DNA of 51,184 nucleotides from an uncultured Caryophanales bacterium (GTDB lineage: Bacteria; Bacillota_I; Bacilli_A; RF39; UBA660), in assembly GCA_946628005.1 (NCBI GenBank), contig CAMOWA010000008.1, forward strand, positions 1 to 51,184, in the 5' to 3' direction. The position numbers were made by a program, and so were the translations under genes. Positions within the stretch are counted from its first letter, which is position 1. The number at the start of each line of letters is the position of its first letter. Positions 32,521 through 40,066 of the stretch are shown in pieces. Under the pieces are notes generated by a model. The model saw only the letters and a list, made by a program, of their open reading frames with translations, did no database searches and was not told the DNA's origin.

Positions 32521-33474
32521 TTGAGTATATTGCAAGAATATGAAAAAATTAAAAGAAATATAGGCAAAGAAAAATGGGATAGTATTGAAACATATATTAA
32601 TAATCATCATCCAGAATTAACATTAGATAGGATTATATATAATGCTGATAATTGGATTGATTTTGAAAAATGGTTTTATAGTGAAATGAAATTAATTGGT
32701 GTTAATGTTTTAAGTACTTGGAAAAGTGATTATGATGATTTTAGAGCACTTGCAGAAATTAAAAAAGGAAATAAGGATTTAGGGACAATTATTGCTAGTT
32801 ATGATGAAAACACAATTAGAAATCTTACAGGTAATATTAAAAATCCTTTATCGGATACAGAACTTAAAAATGCTTTTGCTGTATTAATAAGTTCTTCATT
32901 TGATTATTATTCAGAATTACCTAAAATATCAAATTGTTCCAAATTACTACAAAGTATTTATGATGATGTATGCCAATCAGATGCTACTATGTGTCACATT
33001 ACAGAAGAAGATTGGGAAGAGTATTATATTGATGATTATTCTATAGAAGATATAAAAATATTAGAAGAAGAAATAAAAAAATACAAATTAGAAGAAGTTG
33101 TATGTCTTGATGAGGGAGAATATAAAATCATTGGATATGGTGATTTAGAAACTCGTTTTATAGATGATAGAACTATTAATCATGAATATGTTGAAGAACC
33201 TTATTATGATACTGTAACCGATTTGAAAGATCTAAATGATACTGGTTCTTTTACAGTAGCTCGAGTTGTAAAAAATGATAAATGTGTTGAATTACATTAT
33301 CGTGATGGTAGGGCATTCGTAGAATATGGTGTTAAGGTTGATGAAACAACTTGGGAAAATGAAATAGAGTATGTTGATTGGTTTAGACCTGATATGAAAG
33401 AAAATGATATATCAGATAATTTATGGAATTTATATGATGATTATTTCGGAATGGAGGAATCGTGTGAAATGTAA
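32521..33474 (+). CDS. Acidic ICE protein with possible anti-restriction role
   Basis: A 317-residue protein. I prefer TTG 32521, seven bases after AGGAGG; ATG 32515 is only one base from that site. The chain is acidic, with an N-terminal helical half and a C-terminal beta-rich part (GSFTVARVV, ELHYRDGRAFVEYG). No signal peptide or recognised domain. It ends in SCEM and overlaps the next start. The size, charge and place among leading-type ICE genes would fit a protein acting on recipient defences; this is inference only. Confidence 0.5.
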   Translation: MSILQEYEKIKRNIGKEKWDSIETYINNHHPELTLDRIIYNADNWIDFEKWFYSEMKLIGVNVLSTWKSDYDDFRALAEIKKGNKDLGTIIASYDENTIRNLTGNIKNPLSDTELKNAFAVLISSSFDYYSELPKISNCSKLLQSIYDDVCQSDATMCHITEEDWEEYYIDDYSIEDIKILEEEIKKYKLEEVVCLDEGEYKIIGYGDLETRFIDDRTINHEYVEEPYYDTVTDLKDLNDTGSFTVARVVKNDKCVELHYRDGRAFVEYGVKVDETTWENEIEYVDWFRPDMKENDISDNLWNLYDDYFGMEESCEM

Positions 33475-34063
33475 TAAAGTTTATACTGTTTGCTATGACA
33501 CATTAGATGTATTTAATACTAAGAAAGAAGCATCTAATTTCTATCGTACTTGTTATTATATGAGTGAAGGATCAGAACATGAAAGGTATGCTTCTATTTT
33601 AATTGATTTGCAGGAAAACAATATAGGTATGGATAATGTTAGTGATAGTTGTAATAAAATAAGTGTTAAAACAAAAGAAGGTTATGAGAATTTTATAAAA
33701 ATTGATTTAGGAGAATATATACCAATACCTGATACTATTAAATTCTATGAAGATATAGTTAATCCAATATTAGAAATTTCTGAAGAATATGAAATTAAGT
33801 ATAATAATAAAATTCCATTTGAAGCTTTTGGCTCGGATATTGATTATAACATGATTAGCTTTTCTGAATTTTATAAAGAAGTATTAGATAAATTTAATTA
33901 TAAAATAAATACTATTAAAACAGATGATTTATCCGATGGTAAGTATAATTTAGTGGTAAATGATACTGAATTAAAGGTATGTGCTTGGGACAAGATAGAA
34001 GATGTAATTGAAAATGTACAAACATTACTTACTCTATCTAAACATGATGATTTAGAGATGTAG
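33464..34063 (+). CDS. Acidic ICE protein, DLEM end
   Basis: A 199-residue soluble protein. I use GTG 33464, five bases after GGAGG; it overlaps the previous stop. The upstream in-frame ATG at 33404 has no site. The protein opens KCNKVYTVCYDTLDVFNTKKEA, has a beta/alpha pattern, and finishes DDLEM. No known family. Unlike a random overlap, GGAGG is placed inside the preceding gene's last codons, which argues for real coupling. Confidence 0.5.
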   Translation: MKCNKVYTVCYDTLDVFNTKKEASNFYRTCYYMSEGSEHERYASILIDLQENNIGMDNVSDSCNKISVKTKEGYENFIKIDLGEYIPIPDTIKFYEDIVNPILEISEEYEIKYNNKIPFEAFGSDIDYNMISFSEFYKEVLDKFNYKINTIKTDDLSDGKYNLVVNDTELKVCAWDKIEDVIENVQTLLTLSKHDDLEM

Positions 34064-34068
34064 GAAGT

Positions 34069-34353
34069 ATGGAAAGTTATATAAAAATAAAATCTTCTAT
34101 ATCACAGATGAAAAATAAGTTTAACAATTCAGATTCAAAATATTACTATATTAAATATTATTCCATTTGTAATAATAATGTGGAAGATAATAATAGTATT
34201 GCTATATTTGATTGCTTAATAAGACATAATGAAATTGGTAATAAAAGTATTGAAAGAACTGCTCCATATACTTTTGAATCATTAGAAAAAATTTTAAAAG
34301 ATAAATGTGATGAGTATGAAGTTATGCAACTTGAATCTAATATGGAATTGTAG
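34069..34353 (+). CDS. Small ICE protein, NMEL end
   Basis: A 94-residue protein starting five bases after the previous stop, with a weak AGG site. Two beta strands (YYYIKYYSI, NSIAIFDCLI) and a C-terminal helix (FESLEKILKDKCDEYEVMQLE) suggest a small alpha/beta domain. It ends in SNMEL. No family recognised. Confidence 0.5.
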   Translation: MESYIKIKSSISQMKNKFNNSDSKYYYIKYYSICNNNVEDNNSIAIFDCLIRHNEIGNKSIERTAPYTFESLEKILKDKCDEYEVMQLESNMEL

Positions 34354-34361
34354 GTGATTAT

Positions 34362-34634
34362 GTGAACAATATAGATATAAGAATAAACAACGGACGAACA
34401 ATGAGAATTGTACAAACTGAAACTGACAAAAATAGAGAAGGCATTGGGATAGAAACACTTGATAAAAATGGTAATTTAGAAGAAAGAGAATTGATTGATG
34501 AAAGTGACTTTGTAATGTTAATCAATTATTATCGTTATATAAAAGAATACGATATTAAAAATGATTTTATAAATCGAAATGGTATTAATAACGAAGAAGA
34601 TTATTCTTATCAATCACATGATATGGAATTATGA
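34362..34634 (+). CDS. Small acidic ICE protein, DMEL end
   Basis: A 90-residue protein from GTG 34362 (AGGTG upstream). It begins with two strands (DIRINNGRTMRIVQ, EGIGIETL) and ends with an acidic helix and HDMEL. Its stop TGA overlaps the next ATG (ATGA), so the two genes are translationally coupled. No known family. Confidence 0.5.
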   Translation: MNNIDIRINNGRTMRIVQTETDKNREGIGIETLDKNGNLEERELIDESDFVMLINYYRYIKEYDIKNDFINRNGINNEEDYSYQSHDMEL

Positions 34635-34993
34635 AATTAAATAAAAAAGAATATAAATTACTTGGTGAATATTTTGGCATATATGAAGACGAAAATGGTT
34701 ATGAACTAGAACAATGGACTGATGGTGGGGTTGATATGCTTATCTATCTAAATAAAGATAGTGATAAAACATTATTAGAACAATTTAAAGACTATATCGA
34801 ATATTTTGACATTGATGAGGAAATAGAATTATATAGAGAGAGCAAACAATATAGATCTATATTTACAATTAGACAATCATTAAATGATTTTGAAAAATGG
34901 CTTGATTGGTGTGAAGAAATATGTAAGGAATGGGATTTATTATCTAAAAATAAATCAAAGCAAGAAGATAAGGAGGAAGATATTGAGTTATGA
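34631..34993 (+). CDS. Small acidic ICE protein, DIEL end
   Basis: A 120-residue protein, coupled by ATGA overlaps both to the gene before and to the gene after it. It contains YFGIYEDENGYELEQWTDGGVDMLIYL and an extended acidic helix, with a Lys/Glu-rich end EEDIEL. No signal peptide; no recognised family. Confidence 0.5.
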   Translation: MKLNKKEYKLLGEYFGIYEDENGYELEQWTDGGVDMLIYLNKDSDKTLLEQFKDYIEYFDIDEEIELYRESKQYRSIFTIRQSLNDFEKWLDWCEEICKEWDLLSKNKSKQEDKEEDIEL

Positions 34994-35262
34994 ATCTAAC
35001 AGTTAATAAAATTGATTATATAAAATTATTATTTGAATTTTTATGTAAAACAGAAGGATATGGAACTGAATATCAATATGCTTATATGATTTCAGTTCTC
35101 TTTTTTAATGGCGATATTAGATATGCTAATAGATTATGTGAAATAGTAGATTTGGATGAATTGGATGATTTTATTTTGGATAGTGACTTTAATGGGTTTA
35201 TAAAATATGTTACAGAGCATTATTCGAGAATAAGGTTAAACAGAAGAAATGGAAATAAGTAA
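34990..35262 (+). CDS. Small ICE protein before the primase
   Basis: A 90-residue helical protein, coupled by ATGA to the preceding gene and overlapping the primase gene by 14 bases. It lacks the shared Glu-Leu/Met ending (it ends NRRNGNK with a basic C-terminus). No domain is recognised. Its position suggests a partner of the primase-like protein. Confidence 0.5.
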   Translation: MNLTVNKIDYIKLLFEFLCKTEGYGTEYQYAYMISVLFFNGDIRYANRLCEIVDLDELDDFILDSDFNGFIKYVTEHYSRIRLNRRNGNK

Positions 35263-36211
35263 AGGTTATATTACTGATTTAAAAAGTTATTTACCAGATT
35301 ATTTATTAACTTATCATTCAATAAATTCAAGAAATTTTTTTAGATGTTTAAATCCTGAACATGAAGATAAAAATCCTAGTATGCACTATTCTGATAAATA
35401 TAAAATTTGCAAATGTTTTTCTTGTAATGTTAGATACGATATATTTGATTTAATAAGATTAGATTATGGAATAGATAATTTTCATGACCAAGTTGTTAAA
35501 GTAGCAGAATTATTTGGTAAGAAGAAACCACAATTTAATTATCCAGGAAAAGATTATGTTATTGTAGATTATAATAGTTATTATATATTTTGTTTCAATC
35601 ATAGATTTGAGTCTGATTATTTACAAACTAGAGGAATAGATATGGACTTACAAGAAGAATACAATATTGGATATGATCCTAAGAATGATAAAATTGTTTT
35701 TCCTATCAATGATAACTGTTTTTTTGCTCGTGGTACAAAAGATGATTCAAAAATAAAATCAAAAGGTAAAAGTTATTTATGGAACGAGAAGATACTAGAT
35801 GATGCAGATTCTAATGACTTAATATATGTAACAGAGGGTATTATTGATTCATTATCTCTTCTAACTATCGATAAAAATATTAAAACGATAAGTCTAAATA
35901 GTTTATCAAATATAAAAAGATTATTTGAACTTTGTGAAGAAAAAAATTTGAAATGTAATTTTGTTTTAGCATTCGACAATGATAGTGCTGGACTTAGTTG
36001 CCAGAAAAAAGCTGAAGAGAAATTTATTGAATTAGGGATAAATAGTTTTCCAATTACTCTTATTTCTAATTTTAAAAGATCAAAGGATTTAAATGAAGCA
36101 TTACTTGAAGATAAGGAATTATTAAAAAGAAATTTGGATTTTTTTGATACTCAGTTAAAAATTTTTATAGAAAAAACAAATCAGAAAGACGAGGGTGATT
36201 ATGAGTTATAA
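35249..36211 (+). CDS. Primase-like protein (CHC2 zinc finger + Toprim)
   Basis: A 320-residue DnaG-like protein without a helicase-binding tail. A zinc finger of the CHC2 type lies at about residues 28-60 (FRCLNPEHEDKNPSMHY, then CKCFSCN: Cys, His, Cys, Cys). A Toprim core follows: LIYVTEGIIDSLSLL (Glu) at about 190-205 and FVLAFDNDSAG (Asp-x-Asp) near 238-248. It likely primes synthesis of the complementary strand after transfer. It is shorter than chromosomal DnaG (about 600). It ends in GDYEL, one of the shared tails, which would fit export together with the DNA. Confidence 0.82.
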   Translation: MEISKGYITDLKSYLPDYLLTYHSINSRNFFRCLNPEHEDKNPSMHYSDKYKICKCFSCNVRYDIFDLIRLDYGIDNFHDQVVKVAELFGKKKPQFNYPGKDYVIVDYNSYYIFCFNHRFESDYLQTRGIDMDLQEEYNIGYDPKNDKIVFPINDNCFFARGTKDDSKIKSKGKSYLWNEKILDDADSNDLIYVTEGIIDSLSLLTIDKNIKTISLNSLSNIKRLFELCEEKNLKCNFVLAFDNDSAGLSCQKKAEEKFIELGINSFPITLISNFKRSKDLNEALLEDKELLKRNLDFFDTQLKIFIEKTNQKDEGDYEL

Positions 36212-36659
36212 TAAATCGGAAAATGAATTAACTAATAAAAAAATATCTGAAAAAGATAAAGCAAAAGAAAAATATAATAAGAAAATTGGTGATATAAAAT
36301 TTAATAGAGGTGTGAATTTTTCTATTGAATATTTAAAAACAGATGACATAAATTATATAAAATTTGAGGATATGGAATATAAGCCAAATGCAAAAAATAT
36401 TACTTTATATTATAGTGAAGAGTATAATAGTTTTAATTCAATTGTCTTTGAAATTGATGATGATACTAAATTTAAAACAACAGATTTAACAAAACAACTT
36501 ACTAAAAAATATAAATTAGATTTAGTTGTTAGAGAAATAGAAATGGCTCATCAAGAATATAAAGAAGAATTAATTAGTATAGAAAAGAAGTATGAAAACA
36601 TCGAAAATCAATCTATTATGAAAGAACCAGAACTTGAGTTAAAAAAAGGAAATAATTAA
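36201..36659 (+). CDS. Hypothetical ICE protein
   Basis: A 152-residue protein starting at ATG 36201 (GAGGGTG upstream), overlapping the primase end. Lys/Glu-rich N-terminal helix, a middle beta region (NITLYYSEEY, SIVFEIDDDT) and a C-terminal coiled-coil-like helix ending PELELKKGNN. Last gene before the oriT-like region. No family recognised. Confidence 0.5.
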   Translation: MSYNKSENELTNKKISEKDKAKEKYNKKIGDIKFNRGVNFSIEYLKTDDINYIKFEDMEYKPNAKNITLYYSEEYNSFNSIVFEIDDDTKFKTTDLTKQLTKKYKLDLVVREIEMAHQEYKEELISIEKKYENIENQSIMKEPELELKKGNN

Positions 36660-36881
36660 TACATATATCATGAGTGATATTACGACTTTTCTTTAAAAAT
36701 AAGGAGATTACAGGTACTTTAATATCATGAAATATATTGAATGATATTATTTTCGCAAGTGCGAAAAGTGATTTGCCGTCGCATGAAATGTAAGTTTACC
36801 CTTATAAATCAAAGGATTTATATAGAAGGTGACGGCAGTATCTTATCCTGTTTTAAAAAATATCGTATATTTTGAGGTATT
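36660..36881 (+). other. Candidate oriT region
   Basis: This gene-free 222-base stretch directly precedes two ribbon-helix-helix proteins and the relaxase, the usual place for oriT. It contains four inverted repeats: ATATCA/TGATAT (36665-36680), AATATCAT/ATGATATT (36721-36748), TTTTCGC/GCGAAAA (36750-36767), and GCCGTC/GACGGC (36775-36836) enclosing TATAAATC/GATTTATA (36803-36822). The density of repeats is unlike nearby intergenic DNA. The nic site cannot be assigned. The last two could also be the leader RNA of the relaxosome genes. Confidence 0.55.
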
Positions 36882-37205
36882 ATGAAAGAATTTTTACTTA
36901 GAATAGATGAAAATACTAATAGATTGTTAGATGTATATATGAGAAAAAATAATATTAAATCTAAAAATAAAATTATTAATAACATTTTAGATTTCTATTT
37001 AAAAAATACAGATTCTTTTTGTTCTAATAATGACATAGATAGAAAATTAGAACGACTATTAAAGCTTTCAAGTTTAAATAATAATCTAATAGAACAGTTA
37101 TTTGCTAATCATGAATTTCCTATTAATAATGATAGGAAAGAAGATGAAATGTTAAAAGAATTTCATAACGACCTTAGAAAAAATGTTTATGTTTTTATGG
37201 ATTAG
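36882..37205 (+). CDS. Ribbon-helix-helix relaxosome accessory protein
   Basis: A 107-residue protein after GAGGT. Residues 1-45 have the ribbon-helix-helix form: a strand KEFLLRIDENTNRLLD and helices with IKSKNKIINNILDFYL. The C-terminal part is helical with a Leu-rich segment. Together with the next gene and the relaxase it should bind oriT and assist nicking, like MobC-type proteins. It lies directly beside the candidate oriT. Confidence 0.65.
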   Translation: MKEFLLRIDENTNRLLDVYMRKNNIKSKNKIINNILDFYLKNTDSFCSNNDIDRKLERLLKLSSLNNNLIEQLFANHEFPINNDRKEDEMLKEFHNDLRKNVYVFMD

Positions 37206-37208
37206 TAT

Positions 37209-37427
37209 ATGAAAATAATTAAAACGACATTTAGAATTAATGACGAACTATTAGATAAAATTGAAAACTATAGAAAAGAAAAAATGTATGAGTTTAAAAA
37301 TGAAGCAGTTATTTCTTTATTAGAATTAGGACTAATAAAAAGCGAAGAAGATAAAATTATTGAAGATTATCTTATACAAATTATTAAACAAAATAATTTA
37401 ATATTAAAAAAATTAAGTGGTAAATAA
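37209..37427 (+). CDS. Small CopG/Arc-type DNA-binding protein
   Basis: A 72-residue protein, three bases after the previous gene. It is a clear ribbon-helix-helix fold: IIKTTFRINDELLDKIENYRKEK, then FKNEAVISLLELGL. Small proteins like this beside a relaxase shape the nicking complex at oriT and often repress their own operon. It ends two bases before the relaxase. Confidence 0.72.
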   Translation: MKIIKTTFRINDELLDKIENYRKEKMYEFKNEAVISLLELGLIKSEEDKIIEDYLIQIIKQNNLILKKLSGK

Positions 37428-37429
37428 TT

Positions 37430-38893
37430 ATGGCAAGTCCTAAAATAATATTTAGATCTAATCATAATTTTGCTGTTAATCATAAAGATAATAGATATAA
37501 AATATATTATGGTACTGATAAAAATGGTAAAGCAAGATATAAACAATGTAAGAATAAAGATGAGTATCAAATGGAATTAGAAAAATATATTTGTGGTGAG
37601 AATGGATTTTTTAAATATAGCAGGAATGAACAGAAGGCAAAAATATCTATGTTTGATTATTTTGTTGGTGCTAAAAAATCTGAAGATGTCATGAGAGAAA
37701 ATAAAATGAAAAGAGAAGAAATGATGATGATGTCTAATGGTAAGTATGCTACTGATGAAGATACTGAAAAAATGAAAACTACTTGGAGAAAGTATTTAAA
37801 TAATTCTAATGTACATCAAATGATTGTTTCATTTAATAATGATTATATAGATGAAAATATATCTCTAGATAAATTACAATCTGATGTAACAACAAAAATA
37901 CTACCATTATTTTTTAAGAAGTGTGGTTTTGTTAATCCTGAAAAAAATTTAGATTGGGTAGTTAGTCTTCATTGTGATCAAGATAATTATCATTTTCATA
38001 TTTGCTGTCTTGAAAAAAGAAAAAGCTATTTATCATATAATAATAAACTAACATATAGAAATAAGTTAGAATTTACTGAGAAAGAAAATAATTTTTTTAA
38101 AAGACAAATTGTTCTAGATATTGAAAGAGAAAAATTATATACTCCAGCACTTATAAAATTTAATAATGAATTAGATGAGTTTAGAAAATATTTTAATCCT
38201 AAAGAAAAAAATTTTATATTACTTAAATATAAGAATATTGATTTTGAAGAAAAGATATTACGATTAGGTTACCTGGTAAATAAAGTTAGGATAACCGATA
38301 AAAAATATATTAAATATAATTCTTTACCTAAAAATGAAATTGGAAATGAAATTAGAAATTTAACAAAAGAAATTAGAAAGGAATTATTTAAAGAAGATAT
38401 TTTAAAGGGACAAAAGAAAAATATTCTTAATAGTGTTAATGAGATAAATAAAATATTTGAAAAAATTGATGCCGATAATAATATATCTAATATAGGTTAT
38501 GAATCAGCACTAGATAATAAACTTATTAAAGCTAAACTTGAGAAGAATGATAATTATGTTCTGAATGCTATTGTTAATCATGCTTTATATAAAACTAGAA
38601 ATATGTCTGATAAAATAAAAAATGATGAAATAACTTTTAATGATTTATTAAATGAGATTGCTCTAGATAATTTTAGAAAAGAATTGAATAAAGACATGTC
38701 CAATGTTGTTGTTATAAGAAAAACAAGGATCAAAATATTAAAAAATCATTTTAACAATATATATACTTCAAAAGATAATGTAAGTAATTCAATTAAAAGA
38801 TTGGAATATAATCGTAGGACAGTAGAGGAACAATTTAGAGAATTATTTGTTGATGATAATAATAAAGAGGCAAAAGCAATACTAGAAAGATAG
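37430..38893 (+). CDS. MobL-type (MOBP) relaxase
   Basis: A 487-residue cytoplasmic enzyme that nicks oriT and leads the strand into the recipient. It begins PKIIFRSNHNF, and the metal-binding motif lies near residues 181-192, HCDQDNYHFHICC (H-x-D...N-x-H-x-H). A catalytic tyrosine is expected in the N-terminal region, where KYYGT-like and YF segments occur, but I cannot choose it. The C-terminal 250 residues are helical and Lys/Asn-rich. The layout matches MobL/MobP2 relaxases of Gram-positive elements. Confidence 0.85.
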   Translation: MASPKIIFRSNHNFAVNHKDNRYKIYYGTDKNGKARYKQCKNKDEYQMELEKYICGENGFFKYSRNEQKAKISMFDYFVGAKKSEDVMRENKMKREEMMMMSNGKYATDEDTEKMKTTWRKYLNNSNVHQMIVSFNNDYIDENISLDKLQSDVTTKILPLFFKKCGFVNPEKNLDWVVSLHCDQDNYHFHICCLEKRKSYLSYNNKLTYRNKLEFTEKENNFFKRQIVLDIEREKLYTPALIKFNNELDEFRKYFNPKEKNFILLKYKNIDFEEKILRLGYLVNKVRITDKKYIKYNSLPKNEIGNEIRNLTKEIRKELFKEDILKGQKKNILNSVNEINKIFEKIDADNNISNIGYESALDNKLIKAKLEKNDNYVLNAIVNHALYKTRNMSDKIKNDEITFNDLLNEIALDNFRKELNKDMSNVVVIRKTRIKILKNHFNNIYTSKDNVSNSIKRLEYNRRTVEEQFRELFVDDNNKEAKAILER

Positions 38894-38899
38894 AAAATA

Positions 38900-38928
38900 T
38901 TACATTATTATGAAAGACTTGATATAAT
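38900..38928 (+). promoter_or_regulatory. Promoter of the HEPN-like gene
   Basis: TTACAT (38900-38905), a 17-base spacer and TATAAT (38923-38928), 27 bases before the ATG. It gives the 38955 gene a transcript independent of the relaxase. Confidence 0.65.
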
Positions 38929-38954
38929 ATATTATATATAGAGGAATGTGAGTA

Positions 38955-39437
38955 ATGATGAAGGAATTTGAAATAATTTTTAATAATTTAAATGATATAG
39001 AAAAGAAATCTATTAATGCTTATAGGAGTGCTAGACAATTTAAAAACATTGCAGAAAAACAATTAGTTATATTAAATGATAAAATTGTACAGGTTATTAT
39101 TGCTAGTATTACAAATAAAGTTTTTGCATGTGAATTATTTTTAAAATCAATTATAATAATTGATACTGGAGAATTGATTAGAGGACACTATATACAATAT
39201 TTAATAGAACAATCTGGAATAAAAGAAGAATTGAAAAATAGACTACATGCTTATGATTTTGATAATGAAATAATAAATATAAATAATTCATTCGAAGAAT
39301 GGAGATATGTCTATGAAAGAGATGAGTCAATGATTAATTTAGGCTTTCTTAATTGTTTATGCAATGAGTTAGAAGAATTAAATAGACAAAAAATATTAGA
39401 TAAATATAATTTAAATATGTTGGAATCATTTTTGTAG
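38955..39437 (+). CDS. HEPN-like helical protein (cargo)
   Basis: A 160-residue all-helical protein behind GAGGAATG (ATG 38958 is an alternative). The pattern SITNKVFACELFLKSIIII, then RGHYIQYLIEQSG, is the usual HEPN core: an acidic/cysteine helix holding an E-L-x-x-K, followed by a His-containing helix. The catalytic R-x4-6-H motif of HEPN RNases is not obvious, so it may be a non-catalytic or nucleotidyltransferase-associated type. Own promoter and terminator mark it as an insert within the conjugation genes. Related in type, not in sequence, to the protein at 46970. Confidence 0.55.
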   Translation: MMKEFEIIFNNLNDIEKKSINAYRSARQFKNIAEKQLVILNDKIVQVIIASITNKVFACELFLKSIIIIDTGELIRGHYIQYLIEQSGIKEELKNRLHAYDFDNEIININNSFEEWRYVYERDESMINLGFLNCLCNELEELNRQKILDKYNLNMLESFL

Positions 39438-39458
39438 GACTTTTATAGTCCTTTTTTG
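39436..39458 (+). terminator. Terminator after the HEPN-like gene
   Basis: AGGACT/AGTCCT stem with a five-base loop, followed by six T residues; the stem overlaps the stop codon. Confidence 0.85.
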
Positions 39459-39481
39459 TTTGTAAAGAGAGGAGTGATATT

Positions 39482-40066
39482 TTGAGTTATGAAATAGTAA
39501 GAAGTTTAAGATTAGATAAGAAAAACAAGAAATTATTTTTAACAACAGCATCCAATAATATATATCCTAAAAGTTTTTCTAAATGGGAATATATGCCCAA
39601 GTGTGATGATTTTGTAGAAAAACAATTATCTTTTTTTCATGGGATAATAGGTGGCTCTTATAAATTAGATTCTTGTAGTAATACTAATTGGAGATATGCT
39701 TATGAAAAGTTTATGGAATATTGCTATGATAATAATATTAGTACATATGATTTATGGAATAATTCTTGTAGTGTTGATACACTATCTAAATTAAAACCAT
39801 ATTATGATATATTTAATAATTTTGTGGAAGAAAAACATCCAGGTAAATACTATTTAGATTCAAACGTGGGTAATATAATAAATATAACAAGAAAAGGTTT
39901 TACATATTCTCCTTTTATAAGAGATGAAAATAAAAGAACTTATGATTATAAAAAGGCTTATATTAAAATAAAAAATTTAAGTGATAAAACTATTAATGAA
40001 TACAATGTGAGAATGGAGAAATTTGATAAAGTTAAAAATAATACAATGGAGGATCTAGTGTTATGA
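39482..40066 (+). CDS. Hypothetical protein coupled to the coupling protein
   Basis: A 194-residue soluble protein from TTG 39482 (GAGAGGAG upstream). It has aromatic-rich alpha/beta character (FHGIIGGSYKLDSCSNTNWRY) and no recognised domain. Its stop overlaps the start of the TraG-like gene by four bases (ATGA type), so it is produced together with the coupling protein and may be an adaptor for substrates. That role is inferred only from position. Confidence 0.5.
   Translation: MSYEIVRSLRLDKKNKKLFLTTASNNIYPKSFSKWEYMPKCDDFVEKQLSFFHGIIGGSYKLDSCSNTNWRYAYEKFMEYCYDNNISTYDLWNNSCSVDTLSKLKPYYDIFNNFVEEKHPGKYYLDSNVGNIINITRKGFTYSPFIRDENKRTYDYKKAYIKIKNLSDKTINEYNVRMEKFDKVKNNTMEDLVL

Noticed and set aside
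36750-36836. Rho-independent terminator after the 36201 gene
   Set aside because: TTTTCGC/GCGAAAA and GCCGTC/GACGGC lack a following T tract, so I treat them as part of the oriT-like region.
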